Under the pieces are notes generated by a model. That model worked only from the letters and a program-made list of their open reading frames with translations, searched no databases and was not told where the DNA came from. DNA of 64,000 nt, from the NCBI RefSeq assembly GCF_001514265.1, contig NZ_KQ948990.1, forward strand, positions 196,320 through 260,319. Direction: 5' to 3'. The translations under genes were made by a program, and so were the position numbers. Shown in pieces: positions 34,863-44,226 of the stretch (position 1 is the first letter of the stretch; each line of letters starts with the position of its first letter). The DNA is from Streptomyces resistomycificus (GTDB lineage Bacteria; Actinomycetota; Actinomycetes; Streptomycetales; Streptomycetaceae).

Positions 34863-37093
34863 TCCCTCCGGCGGTTCAGGAGTACGTCCTCCCAGGTGGC
34901 GAACGTGTCGAGGACGCGCTGCCAGGTCTCGAATTCGGTCAGTACGTCCTGCCAGGTCCGGCCGCCGGAGCCGTTGACGCCGGTGGTGACAGGCATGTCT
35001 GCTTCGGTCAGCGGAAGCGTCCACGTCCTGATTTGCTCCTGCGCCAACGCGCCTACCCGAGCCTCAGGGACTTGGCCGACGGTGACGTACATGTCGTCGA
35101 CGCCCAGGTCCGGCGCTGCCTGCCACAGCAGGGTGTTGCCGGAGTCGAGCAGCAGGTGCAGTGCCTTGCGTTCCGTATTCGACCGTGTCCAGATGGCGAG
35201 GTCGCCCTCAAGTCCCTGGCGCTTTCCGCTGAACGTGACCTTGTTTCGGCGTCCCCGGACGACGAATGTCGACTGGTCGATAGGACGGGTCCAGTCTGGC
35301 GCTCGCTGCACCATCACCTTGAGGTTGCGCTGCGGGTTCCCCGGATCCTTCAGCCACGCCTGGTTGATGTCGGCGAGGGTGAGCGAGACCACAGACGATG
35401 TCCGCGAGGACGCGAGCGCGCCTGAGGGGGCGTAGATGCTGATCGTGTAGTAGACCTGCACGCCCATCGGCGCCTCATGGTCCTCGATCACCAGCAGGTC
35501 AGAGTCGATGAGCTGCTGGTCGATGAGCCCGTCCGGGCCGCGCACCAGGGTGCGTGATCCGTCCTCGGCGACTCGGTGCACGCTGACCAGATAGTCGAGC
35601 GGCAGCTCCCGCAGCGTCAGCGTCACGTAGCCGGCGGCACTGTCCGCGGAGACGGCGGTCTGCGGCAAGACCTGCCACAGCACGACCTGGTCGACGTGGA
35701 GGACGCTGCTGGTCGCGCCTGCGGTGGCGATGAGCTCGACGGCCGCCTGCGTGGCGCCGGCCGGGGCGATCGCATCGGAGGGCAGGGCGTACCAGGAGGA
35801 GCCGGGGATGGCGTAGGTGGTGGCGGTGGATGTGCCGAGGTCGGCGCCGACGGCGTCGTACCAGTGGACGCGGACGCCGACGGTGGGCCAGGACCCGGCC
35901 GCCGGATGGATGAGGGCCTGGGCGCGGAAGTTTTCGCCCTCGATGATCCCGCCGACGGTGCCGGAGCGCATCGTGGATGCGGTGGCGGTCGCCGAGGTCG
36001 CGGCGAGCGCATACGCACCCGAATACCAGGACTCTCCCCACGGCGTCGTTCGTGCCAGCGTCGCCACACCTGAGGCGGTCGTCCACCCACCGACACCCTG
36101 CTCGAACGATGAGTCGGCATAGGTCAGCAGTGATCCGGCCTGGAGTTTCGGCGCCACGATGACGACCGCGGTCTCCAGGCGCAGCACCTGCCCGGCCGAC
36201 GCCGAGTCCAGGCCGGCCGCCACCGAGCAGGTCGCGGCGTTCGCCGGTGCCACCATCGACGCCCGCTGCCGGTACATGCCCGTCGCCGGTGTCGGCGGCG
36301 CCAGAGTGGAGCGCTGGGCGCCGACTTGGTTGCCATTGCTGTCGTAGAACCGCAGCTCGATCCAGCACGTCGACGCGATGGTCGGCGGCTGCAGGTAGGC
36401 GTAGGCCAGGTATTCCTCGCCCGGCGTGACGGTCGGCCGGTCCACCGCCAGAATGCTCGCGTTGCCGGAGGCGACCGCGGTCATCGCCAGCGTGTGCCCG
36501 CCCGCCAGATAGTTGTCGACCGCCCAGTTGATCACGGGGACTTGGCGGGTCACGCTCGCGTTGACGACGGAAGCCCACCCGGAGGCGTCGACCTCGGACG
36601 ATTCCGTGTTGAAAGGCAGCAGGTTGCCCTGGGTGGTGATCGGCAGGCCGAGGTAGACGTTCTCCCAGTAGTGGGAGACGAGCGACCCGACCTCCGTCGA
36701 CGACAGGATGACCTGCGCCTGGACGGCGATCGGCGGCGCCACCCCGGCCACGCCCACCCGATGCCATGCGGATGAGGCGGCGCTCGTCGTCAGCGACCAG
36801 GTGATGCCGACCTCGAGGCCGCCGTGGGCGAGCCAGCGAATCCCGATCCGCTCCCCCACGACGCCCGCCGTGTCCGCGAACACCTGGTAGGTGGTCCCCG
36901 CGGTGACGGAGTAGGAGGAGACGGTGCGGGCCTGCATCTCCCCCGCCGCCACGGACTTCACGGCGAGGCAGCCGTCCCCGTTGCGTCCGCCCGTGCCCTT
37001 GCCGATCGTGCAGTTCAGCTTGGACGTCCACCCGGAGGTGTTCGGGTCGATCGACTCCGTCGTCGGGCTGAGGAGGTTACCGGGGATTGCCAA
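34859..37093 (-). CDS. Large tail-tip protein with carbohydrate-binding-like modules
   Basis: A 744-residue protein. TTG 37093 is chosen since GAGGAGG lies five bases upstream, directly behind the tape measure stop. At least three beta-sandwich modules of the jelly-roll type are repeated (NLLSPTTESIDPNTSGWTSKLNCTI; NLLPFNTESSEVDASGWASVVNASV; YADSSFEQGVGGWTTASGVATL), each followed by a VSAGTTYxVFAD- or VTPGEEYLAYAYL-type strand. These are carbohydrate-binding folds. The C-terminal 200 residues (AWLKDPGNPQRNLKVMVQRAPDWTRP) are a distal-tail-like domain. It likely recognises cell-wall glycans during infection. Confidence 0.75.
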   Translation of the reverse strand: MAIPGNLLSPTTESIDPNTSGWTSKLNCTIGKGTGGRNGDGCLAVKSVAAGEMQARTVSSYSVTAGTTYQVFADTAGVVGERIGIRWLAHGGLEVGITWSLTTSAASSAWHRVGVAGVAPPIAVQAQVILSSTEVGSLVSHYWENVYLGLPITTQGNLLPFNTESSEVDASGWASVVNASVTRQVPVINWAVDNYLAGGHTLAMTAVASGNASILAVDRPTVTPGEEYLAYAYLQPPTIASTCWIELRFYDSNGNQVGAQRSTLAPPTPATGMYRQRASMVAPANAATCSVAAGLDSASAGQVLRLETAVVIVAPKLQAGSLLTYADSSFEQGVGGWTTASGVATLARTTPWGESWYSGAYALAATSATATASTMRSGTVGGIIEGENFRAQALIHPAAGSWPTVGVRVHWYDAVGADLGTSTATTYAIPGSSWYALPSDAIAPAGATQAAVELIATAGATSSVLHVDQVVLWQVLPQTAVSADSAAGYVTLTLRELPLDYLVSVHRVAEDGSRTLVRGPDGLIDQQLIDSDLLVIEDHEAPMGVQVYYTISIYAPSGALASSRTSSVVSLTLADINQAWLKDPGNPQRNLKVMVQRAPDWTRPIDQSTFVVRGRRNKVTFSGKRQGLEGDLAIWTRSNTERKALHLLLDSGNTLLWQAAPDLGVDDMYVTVGQVPEARVGALAQEQIRTWTLPLTEADMPVTTGVNGSGGRTWQDVLTEFETWQRVLDTFATWEDVLLNRRRE

Positions 37094-37103
37094 AGCGACC
37101 TCC

Positions 37104-40100
37104 TCAACCAGCGTTGATGACGGCGGCGAGTTCCTGATTGTTGCGGTGGACACGCACGTCGATGAAGTCCGCCAAGGCCCGGTCCTGGGTGTGGATCTCT
37201 ACCACGACCGGCTCGTCCGTGCCGCGGGCCGCCAGATCGTTGAACTGCGCCCCGGTCAGCACGGGTTCGGGCCGGCCGGTGCCGTTGTAAGCCAAGTTGA
37301 ATCCGGGTTGGAGGAAGCCACCCGCGTCATACTTGCCGGGCTGGAAGCCGTACCAGGACTGGAACAGCCGGTCGTTGTAGCCGCGGGCTCCCTTGCCGAC
37401 GACGACGCCGTCCCCGCCGCGGGACTCGACGTTGACCTTGCCGAGGGTGCCCGCTGTGTGGCCGACGCCGTCGGCGGTGATGCCGACCCGGAAGGGGCTA
37501 TTGCCTTTCAGTACCCATCCGGGCGGAGCAGTCTTGCCGTGGAAGGCGTGTGTGCTCCACCTGCGGTGCGGCTTCTGCCCGCGGATGACGGACTCGATCG
37601 CGGACATGAAACCGGAGCAGTCCCAGCTGGGGTTTCCGTTTCCTGCCCACTGGTAGGGCAGCCCGTCCTGGGTTTTCGCCCACTTCAGCGCAGCCTGGAT
37701 CCGTGGGCCACCAATGCCTCCGGCGCCCTTCTTGTCGGCCTCCTTGCTGTAGCCGAACAGGGTGTCGAGGATCTTGTCGGGGACCCTCCGCAGCAGGGCA
37801 CCAAAGCCGGTGTCCATGCCGGGGAAAGACTTCAGCAGCGGGTCCACGACGTTCTTGACGCCCGCGCGGGCGGACTCTTCCAGGGTGTCGGCGAGCCAGC
37901 TCGCGCCCTTCTTGATCGTGTTCCAGGCGGCCGTGCCGGCGCCGACCGTGGCCGACGCGGCCTTGCCGATCCAGCCGAAGATCCCGCCGTCCGCGAACGC
38001 TTGGTGGATACCGCCGCTGGCGTAGCGCAGAGACCGGTCGGTGCCGGTGTGCGGGTTGCCGCCCAGTATGGGGGCGAGGGCCCGGCGTACTCCGTTCGCG
38101 CCCGACGAGCGGGCGATCTGGTTGAAGTGCGACACGAAGCCCGACCCGACCGCGCGGGTGAACTCTGGCCGCATGATGGCCTCGCCGCCGGACAGGTCGA
38201 GCGCCCCGCCCGTCGGGGAGATGAAGCGGTGCACGTCGCGGCCGGGCGTGTAGCCGGGCAGCACGCCGCCGCCGGCGAATCCCTTCGGGTGGATGGGGTC
38301 GAGCGTTGGTGCCCCGAAAGCCTTCGCGATGGCGTTCCAGATGCTCCGCAAGCCCGAGTTGTACACCGTGTCCACGATGAACGAGACGGGCTTTTTGGCG
38401 ATACCGGAGATCTTGTCCCACGCCGTCTTGATTGCCTTGCGTGCCGTCTCGAAGCTGGCGCCCACCTGGCCCACTGCAGCCCGCAGCGTGTCAAAGATCG
38501 GTTTGACGCCGTTCTTCCACACGCTCGATACGTGCTCCCTGATGCCGTTCCACACCGGCTTCACGGCGTTGTCGCGCAGCCACCGGAATACCGCTCCGAC
38601 GTCCCGGATTCCGCCCTCCAAGAGATCGAAGTGCGGCTTGATGACGTTGTTCCACGCTGCTTTCACCGCCGCCTGGATCGCCCGCCACACCGGCAGCACG
38701 ACTTTGTCACGCAGCCAGGCGAACGCCGGACCCAAGCCGGTGGTCACCCACGAGATCAGGCCTGCGATCGACTGGACCATGCCACCAATCCAGCCGATCG
38801 CCACGGACAGTGCGGACGCGAGGCCGCCGATCAGGAATTCGGCAAGACCGATCAACGGAGGCAGCAGCCACGACAGGACGTTGACGGCCAACTCCAGCAC
38901 CAGCCCGATGATCTCCGCCAGCGGAGGCAGGATCGGCAGCAGCGCAACGACCAGATCGACGCCCGCCTGGACGAGCAGCAGCAACGGAGGCAACAGCTGC
39001 ATGAGCACACCGGCAGCCATTTCCAGGATCATCCCGACGAGTTCGCCGAGCACAGGGAACAGCGGCGCGAGCGCCTCCACCAGGATCAGTAGTGCACCAG
39101 TGAGCGGCGGCAACACCTGGGCGAGGGTGTCGGCGAGCATCCCGACGAACGCCCCCAGGACGGGGGCGATTCCGGCGAGGATGGGGGCGAGTTGCTGGGC
39201 GATCGCCCCTGCCATTTCGGCGAGGGGGCCCACGATGCCCAAAAGTGCCGTCGAGATCGCCACGAATGCGTCCGCGATCGTGGGCAGGATGGGCAGCAGC
39301 GCCCCCAGGACTGTGGTGACGAGCTGCACGCCGATCGGGATGAGCGGAGCCAGGCCCTGCACCAGGACGATGGCCGCGTCGGCGAAGCCGAGCAGTGCGG
39401 GCAGCATGGTGAGCAGGGCTTCGCCGATTGCCGTGAATGCCTCGGAGATGACCGGGAGGAGGGGCTCCAGGGCGGCGAATACGACCTCGACGAGTTGCAT
39501 GCCGACTGCGATGAGCGGCTCAAGTACGGCCATGAGCTGCGTCAGCGCGGCGGCGAACACGTCGGCGACTAGCTGCGCCACCATCGTCAGCAAGCCGATA
39601 AGGGGGGTGAGCAGGGGCTCCAAGTCGCGGAATACCTGCGCGGTGATGTCGGCGACAGCCACCATCACGGGAGTCAGGGCCTGCACGACCTGCATCAGCG
39701 GCCCGACCAGCAGATTGATCAGCTGAGTGGTCACAGCCAGCACGGGCGCCAGGGCAGGCGCGAGCGCGGTGATGACCGCGCTGATCAGTTCCGCAATGGG
39801 CTGCAGCAACGGCATCACAGACTGGACGATCTGCACGATCGTCGTGCCCACCATGACGAGCGCTGGGGCGAGGGCCTGAACGATCGGCGTCAGGGCCGCG
39901 CCGAGTGTCGTAGCCAGCTGCTGCAGGACCGGCCCGAGCGCGGTGGCGAGGGCGGCAATCGGCTGAGCGATCGCCGCGAGGAGCGGCACGACGGCCTGCA
40001 CGACCGCCCCGATGACAGGGACGATCGCACCAACGATCTGCGCCACGGAAGCGAACAGGCTGCGCATCTGCGCCTGCATCTGCGGCGCGGCAAGAATCTT

Positions 40101-41708
40101 CTCCAGCTCGCCGAAGACGGCGCCGAGCGTGCCGACGATCTGACCGCCCGCATCGCTCGCCGCTTTGAAGATCTCGCTGACGACCCCGAAGACGTTGCCC
40201 AGCAGCGTGCCGAACTGGGAGAGGATCCCGAACGCCGTCTCGGTGGCCTGCTGCAGGCCGCCCGACTCGAAGCTCGCGGCGATGCCGTCAGTGAAGCTGG
40301 TGATGGCGCCGGCCATCTGGGTGAGCAGTGCGTTGAACGCGGGCTGCGCGGCGACCGCCAACTGCCCCCAGGCGGTGAGCAGCTGCCCCGGGGTGTCCGC
40401 GAACACCTTCAGATTGGCCGTCGCCCCGGCGAGGATCTTGTCGAGCATCCCCGTCCTCGCCATCTCGGTGATGGCGCCGGCGGCGTTCTTCGCCATGTCG
40501 TTCCACACGCCGGCCGTGGCGGTCAGCTGCCGCTGCAGGATCGGGATCGTGGTGTTGCCGAGCGTCGTGACGGTGGAGTCCAGGCCCTTGAACAGTTCGT
40601 TCTGCACCGACAGGCGCATGGCGTCCCACGCCGGCGCAAGGCCCTGCACGGCCCGCACAAAGCTCTGCGCGTTCGGTGCGAGTTTGGCCATGGCCTCGCC
40701 GAACTTTGACGTCTGCGCGGCGGCTGCGGCCTGCGCGTCCGCCACTGCGGCAGCGGCGTCGGCGACGGCGCGTTGTGCGTCCTCGATCTGCCGGGCGCCG
40801 TCGGCGCGCGCCTCATCCACGCCGCGCTGGGCGTCCGCGAGTGCGCGCTCTTTGTCGGCGACGGTCTCGTTGGCGTCAGCGATGCGTTCGCGGACGTCGA
40901 GCACCTGCTCGCTGCCCTCGATGCCGGCCTTGTTGGCCTTCTTCGTGTCTTCGGCGAGCCGCTTCGTCTCTGTGCGCTGCTCGGTCAAGTTCAGCCGGGC
41001 CCGCTCGTAGCTGATGCGGAGCCGTTCCAGCTCGTCAGGGGTGACGCCCGGCTTCTTCTGTGCCGCCTTGAGCTCTTCCTCGGCCTCCTTGAGGCGCAGG
41101 ACGGCCTCGCGCTCGTCGAGGTGGGATTCGGAAAGCTGCTGGTTCATGTCCTGCAGGGCGCGCGCCGCCTCTCGGCGGGCGTCGTTCAGTTCTCCCTGTA
41201 CGGCGCGGGCATCGCGCTGCGCGTCGGCGAGGTCCCGCTCGGAGTCGGCGACCTGCCGCTGTGCGTCCTTGACGCGCTCGGCCGCATCCACGCGGGCCTG
41301 CGCGAGGGAGCGCTGCGCGTTGGCCAGCCCCCGCTGCGCTGATTCGACCGCCTTCGTCGCCGAGGCGGCGGCACCGGCGTCGGCGGACGAGTCCGCGAAC
41401 GCGGCCTTGAACGCCTCCCCCACTCCGCTGAGCCCGAGCTTCAGCGCGCCGGCCGCGGCGCCTGCGGTGGCCAGCGCGGGCGCGAGGACGGCAGCCCCGG
41501 CCGCAGCCGAGGAGAGGTTCGCACCGATCGCGACACCGGCCAGCAGGCCGACACCCTTCATTCCGGCGCCGAACGCCTTCGAGAAGGCGCCTGCCCCGGA
41601 CTTGCCCGCAGACGATGCGCGCGAGGTGACAGATCGGGACCAGTCCCCTTCGAACTCGGGCCGGATGGAGACGTATCCGCGTCCGACGAGGACACCGCCA
41701 GCTGCCAC
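37104..41708 (-). CDS. Tape measure protein with C-terminal NlpC/P60-like domain
   Basis: A 1,534-residue protein from GTG 41708 (AGGGGG upstream). The N-terminal part has long heptad coils (residues 90-260, ERERVKDAQRQVADSERDLADAQRD style), then a huge hydrophobic repeat region of LxxIxxxL helices (about 320-1100), typical of a tape measure that sets tail length and spans the membrane during DNA entry. The C-terminal end (about 1340-1440) has DGLPYQWAGNGNPSWDCSGF and a later GVGHTAG, the Cys and His of an NlpC/P60-type peptidase, which would cut peptidoglycan at the entry site. Confidence 0.88.
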   Translation of the reverse strand: MAAGGVLVGRGYVSIRPEFEGDWSRSVTSRASSAGKSGAGAFSKAFGAGMKGVGLLAGVAIGANLSSAAAGAAVLAPALATAGAAAGALKLGLSGVGEAFKAAFADSSADAGAAASATKAVESAQRGLANAQRSLAQARVDAAERVKDAQRQVADSERDLADAQRDARAVQGELNDARREAARALQDMNQQLSESHLDEREAVLRLKEAEEELKAAQKKPGVTPDELERLRISYERARLNLTEQRTETKRLAEDTKKANKAGIEGSEQVLDVRERIADANETVADKERALADAQRGVDEARADGARQIEDAQRAVADAAAAVADAQAAAAAQTSKFGEAMAKLAPNAQSFVRAVQGLAPAWDAMRLSVQNELFKGLDSTVTTLGNTTIPILQRQLTATAGVWNDMAKNAAGAITEMARTGMLDKILAGATANLKVFADTPGQLLTAWGQLAVAAQPAFNALLTQMAGAITSFTDGIAASFESGGLQQATETAFGILSQFGTLLGNVFGVVSEIFKAASDAGGQIVGTLGAVFGELEKILAAPQMQAQMRSLFASVAQIVGAIVPVIGAVVQAVVPLLAAIAQPIAALATALGPVLQQLATTLGAALTPIVQALAPALVMVGTTIVQIVQSVMPLLQPIAELISAVITALAPALAPVLAVTTQLINLLVGPLMQVVQALTPVMVAVADITAQVFRDLEPLLTPLIGLLTMVAQLVADVFAAALTQLMAVLEPLIAVGMQLVEVVFAALEPLLPVISEAFTAIGEALLTMLPALLGFADAAIVLVQGLAPLIPIGVQLVTTVLGALLPILPTIADAFVAISTALLGIVGPLAEMAGAIAQQLAPILAGIAPVLGAFVGMLADTLAQVLPPLTGALLILVEALAPLFPVLGELVGMILEMAAGVLMQLLPPLLLLVQAGVDLVVALLPILPPLAEIIGLVLELAVNVLSWLLPPLIGLAEFLIGGLASALSVAIGWIGGMVQSIAGLISWVTTGLGPAFAWLRDKVVLPVWRAIQAAVKAAWNNVIKPHFDLLEGGIRDVGAVFRWLRDNAVKPVWNGIREHVSSVWKNGVKPIFDTLRAAVGQVGASFETARKAIKTAWDKISGIAKKPVSFIVDTVYNSGLRSIWNAIAKAFGAPTLDPIHPKGFAGGGVLPGYTPGRDVHRFISPTGGALDLSGGEAIMRPEFTRAVGSGFVSHFNQIARSSGANGVRRALAPILGGNPHTGTDRSLRYASGGIHQAFADGGIFGWIGKAASATVGAGTAAWNTIKKGASWLADTLEESARAGVKNVVDPLLKSFPGMDTGFGALLRRVPDKILDTLFGYSKEADKKGAGGIGGPRIQAALKWAKTQDGLPYQWAGNGNPSWDCSGFMSAIESVIRGQKPHRRWSTHAFHGKTAPPGWVLKGNSPFRVGITADGVGHTAGTLGKVNVESRGGDGVVVGKGARGYNDRLFQSWYGFQPGKYDAGGFLQPGFNLAYNGTGRPEPVLTGAQFNDLAARGTDEPVVVEIHTQDRALADFIDVRVHRNNQELAAVINAG

Positions 41709-41721
41709 CGCGCACCCCCTG

Positions 41722-42162
41722 TTACCGGTTCGCGGCGGGCCTTCCGAAGACGGCCGCCAACTGCTTTGCCCCGGAGCCGTGCTTGCCACCGAAGCGGATG
41801 ATGTTGGACTTCTTCTGTTCGACGCCCGGGCGCGGAATGGGGTCCGGCGGCTTCAGGCGGCCGGTCTTCTTCGGATCGCCTCCGAGCTTGACCGTGGCGA
41901 ACGTGTTCTCCCGGATGGCGTCCACCGCGCTGGCCAGCAGTTGCCGCTCCAGCGTCCACGCGTCCTCTTCGGGGGTGGATCCGCGCACCGCCCGGGCGGT
42001 CGCCGAGTCTGGCGGCAGATACCGCAGGAAGACGCGCAGCTCACGCCACGACATCTCGCCGCGGTACAGCTCCAGCAGGGACCGGCCGGGCCAGTAGTGC
42101 GGGATGTCCCACTCGACAGCCTCCCCGTACTCCGCTAGGAAGCGGCGGAGGCCTCGGATTCC
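41722..42162 (-). CDS. Tail assembly chaperone, -1 frameshift extension
   Basis: This is the downstream frame of the two-ORF tail-assembly gene pair before the tape measure. It is open from within the end of the first ORF and carries GIRGLRRFLAEYGEAVEWDIPHYWPGRSLLELYRGEMSWRELRVFLRYLPPDS, then a helical C-terminus. No independent start or ribosome site is seen. By analogy with phage lambda G-GT it should be made as a -1 fusion to the upstream ORF, giving about 250 residues. The sequence W-R-E-L is common in such chaperones. Confidence 0.7.
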   Translation of the reverse strand, partial: GIRGLRRFLAEYGEAVEWDIPHYWPGRSLLELYRGEMSWRELRVFLRYLPPDSATARAVRGSTPEEDAWTLERQLLASAVDAIRENTFATVKLGGDPKKTGRLKPPDPIPRPGVEQKKSNIIRFGGKHGSGAKQLAAVFGRPAANR

Positions 42163-42473
42163 CCCGCTTCGACACCGGAGCGCTTCTGCCATTCCTGGCC
42201 GATCAGCTCGATGTCGAGGAACGTGTATCCGGCCTTGTACATCTGCTGGACGGTGTCGACGCCGAGGACGTCCTTCAGGACACCGGTGATGTTGTTGAGG
42301 TCGCCAACACGTTCCTGCAGTTCGAACGGCAGGGAGCGGATCGGGGGCAGGGTGAACTCCACGCCGTGCAGCTCGAACGTGGTGGGCTCGGGCAGCGCGT
42401 CGCGCTTCTGCTTCGCCATGCTGTCGAGGGAGACAACCTGACGGCCGGGAGTGGTCTTCTTGCTGGTGGTCAT
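42135..42473 (-). CDS. Tail assembly chaperone, first ORF
   Basis: A 112-residue protein from ATG 42473 with AAGGAG upstream. It has FELHGVEFTLPPIRSLPFELQERVGDLNNITGVLKDVLGVDTVQQMYKAGYTFLDIELIGQEWQKRSG, the usual length and helical pattern of a G-like chaperone that binds tape measure protein during tail assembly. Its end overlaps the second ORF by 28 bases plus, and a slippery run GGGGGAA lies 27 bases before the stop. Confidence 0.8.
   Translation of the reverse strand: MTTSKKTTPGRQVVSLDSMAKQKRDALPEPTTFELHGVEFTLPPIRSLPFELQERVGDLNNITGVLKDVLGVDTVQQMYKAGYTFLDIELIGQEWQKRSGVEAGESEASAAS
42159..42165 (-). other. Candidate -1 ribosomal frameshift site
   Basis: On the minus strand GGGGGAA lies where the zero frame reads GCG GGG GAA. 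A -1 slip at the glycine codon leads from the first tail-assembly ORF into the second, bypassing the TAG at 42135. Slippage at the A-site codon is not perfect, so efficiency would be moderate. Confidence 0.6.
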
Positions 42474-42549
42474 GCTTGTTCTCCTTGCGGGTGTAGCGGG
42501 TTGAGGCCCGGCAGGCGCGACCCGCATGGCACGCCTGCCGGGAGTCTGA

Positions 42550-43113
42550 TTACGCCGCAGCGGCCCAGGCCGGGTCGTTGGACAGCCAGACCGCGATCTC
42601 GGGGGCGGTGTCCGCGTAGGCGGAAACCGTCATCGGCAGGGACACGGCGCCCGAGCGGGCCAGGGTGATGCTGTCGCGGTTGGTGACCTCGCCGCGGGCG
42701 ATGACGAGCCGGTTCTTGATGTCGCCGTCCACCCACTCCAGGCCGATGGCTCGCTCGTCCGGGCTGGGCGCGGCCGGGATGGACAGTTTGTGCACGCCCG
42801 TCGTGACGTCTGTCATCGTCGACGACGGGAAGTACAGGGTGACCGTCGACGTCTTCAGTTCGATCGCGGTGAAGCCGAGCGTCATGTCGACGCCGGTGAG
42901 CACCTTGCGGACCGGGGACAGGCTCTGCCAGGCGTTGATGTCCTCGGTCTCCGTCGAGTACGACATCTCCACGCCGTCGTCCGACAGGTAGCCGAGATCC
43001 ACCCAGCCCGCGGCCCACGCGGTGTCCAGATCTGTCGGTGCGGTCGTGCCCTTCGGGGCGATGTAGATGGAGCCGTTGAGCCCCACGCGCACGTTGTCGG
43101 CGTCATTCGCCAT
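42550..43113 (-). CDS. Major tail protein
   Basis: A 187-residue protein from ATG 43113 with GGAGG upstream. It has the beta-rich tube fold of actinophage major tail proteins: ADNVRVGLNGSIYIAPKGTTAPTDLDTAWAAGWVDLGYLSDDGVEMSYSTETEDI, a typical start for this family, and SLSPVRKVLTGVDMTLGFTAIELKTSTVTLYF. It forms the stacked hexameric tail tube. The location just before the chaperone and tape measure genes confirms the assignment. Confidence 0.88.
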   Translation of the reverse strand: MANDADNVRVGLNGSIYIAPKGTTAPTDLDTAWAAGWVDLGYLSDDGVEMSYSTETEDINAWQSLSPVRKVLTGVDMTLGFTAIELKTSTVTLYFPSSTMTDVTTGVHKLSIPAAPSPDERAIGLEWVDGDIKNRLVIARGEVTNRDSITLARSGAVSLPMTVSAYADTAPEIAVWLSNDPAWAAAA

Positions 43114-43196
43114 CGGGTTGCCTCCAGGCATAGCGAGGACCCGCACGGCCAGACGCCGACGGGTGAATGGGTGAAGGGAGTGCGGGTTGGGTGCTG

Positions 43197-43619
43197 CTAC
43201 GCGGGGCGGACCACCATGCTCATCACGAGCACGTAGCGGGGGATCGTGTCCGTCTCAGCGGACGGCGTGTAAGGCAGCCAAATCAGGGACGTCTCGTCCA
43301 CGCCATAGATGCGGACGCCGTGCTGCGCGGTGCCCTGAGCGGCGATGAGATGCGCGGAGACGCTGGCGGCCAGGTCCCGGGCCTGCTTCTTCGTCGCGCC
43401 GAGGATGTCGATGTCGAGGGTGCGGTCCACGGTCACCGGCTTCTGCCGGGAGCCTCCACCGCCCAGCGTCACCGACACGATGCCCACGGCCAGCTTCGTG
43501 TCCCAACGGTCGGGCCACTCAGTCCCCACGACCGTGCCCGCAGGGAGCAGTGGTTTGAGATACTTCACGGCGGCCTGCTCGACGTCCGGCATGGCCGCCA
43601 CTTGCAGGCCGCCGCTCAC
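43197..43619 (-). CDS. Tail terminator-like protein
   Basis: A 140-residue protein from GTG 43619 (coupled as GTGA). It carries VEQAAVKYLKPLLPAGTVVGTEWPDRWDTKLAVGIVSVTLGGGGSR and ALTLDIDILGATKKQARDLAASVSAHLIAAQ-type sequence, matching phage tail terminator (gpU/HK97 gp10-like) proteins that cap the tail tube. Position between the head-tail connector and the major tail protein fits. Confidence 0.75.
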   Translation of the reverse strand: MSGGLQVAAMPDVEQAAVKYLKPLLPAGTVVGTEWPDRWDTKLAVGIVSVTLGGGGSRQKPVTVDRTLDIDILGATKKQARDLAASVSAHLIAAQGTAQHGVRIYGVDETSLIWLPYTPSAETDTIPRYVLVMSMVVRPA

Positions 43620-43849
43620 CGCTTCCTACGTCCCGGCTGCGCAGCCTCGTGGCCGGCGTCGACAGCGTTCTCCGGTTGGGCCGGGTTCTCGGCGACCGGC
43701 GCTGGCGCCTGCTCCTCTTGCAGCGTCTCTCGTTCGGGCTGGGCGACGAGGCCGTCCCGGCGCAGCGCCTTCGCGGTCACCTCGTCGACGTCGATGGTCT
43801 CGCCGGGAGCCTTGTCCCCGTACCAGTGGGCGAGCGTGATCTGGGGCAT
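43616..43849 (-). CDS. Small head-tail region protein
   Basis: A 77-residue protein from ATG 43849. The N-terminus (QITLAHWYGDKAPGETIDVDEVTAKALRRDGLVA) is a short domain seen before tail terminators in Streptomyces phages, followed by a Gln/Glu/Pro-rich tail (QPERETLQEEQAPAPVAENPAQPENAVDAG). It probably assists head-tail joining or regulates connector assembly. No activity known. Confidence 0.6.
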   Translation of the reverse strand: MPQITLAHWYGDKAPGETIDVDEVTAKALRRDGLVAQPERETLQEEQAPAPVAENPAQPENAVDAGHEAAQPGRRKR

Positions 43850-44226
43850 CAGGTGCTCCTCAGCGAATCCAGGGCGCGTCCCAGCGGGCGCGCCTTCGGG
43901 GACCAGCCCGCCTGCGGGCGGTCGCGGGAAGAGGCGGGGCGGCCGGTACCGAATTCGACCTGCAGGGTCCAGTCGGCGGTGGCCCCGAACTCGGCCCGCC
44001 AGCCGTTCGGGGCCATGCTCGCCGCCGAGTACACGCTCGCCGCGTACTCGCCGTGCCGCTGCACCGCCGGGTCGTAAGTGGGGCCCGTGTACTTGGGGGC
44101 GATCGCCCGGGTCACGCTGGCGCCGCGCTCGGCGACATCGCTGAGCGCGTCCCGCATCTGCGACGAGCGGGCCAGCTCGTCGTACAGGCCCGGGTTGGGG
44201 ACGAAACGAAACGAGGTGCGGGCCAT
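43849..44226 (-). CDS. HK97 gp10-like head-tail component
   Basis: A 125-residue protein from ATG 44226, overlapping the upstream stop as ATGA. The sequence RTSFRFVPNPGLYDELARSSQMRDALSDVAERGASVTRAIAPKYTG followed by YDPAVQRHGEYAASVYS is the HK97-gp10-like pattern in which a helical N-terminal region precedes a beta-sheet. It forms part of the neck or tail completion complex. Confidence 0.75.
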   Translation of the reverse strand: MARTSFRFVPNPGLYDELARSSQMRDALSDVAERGASVTRAIAPKYTGPTYDPAVQRHGEYAASVYSAASMAPNGWRAEFGATADWTLQVEFGTGRPASSRDRPQAGWSPKARPLGRALDSLRST

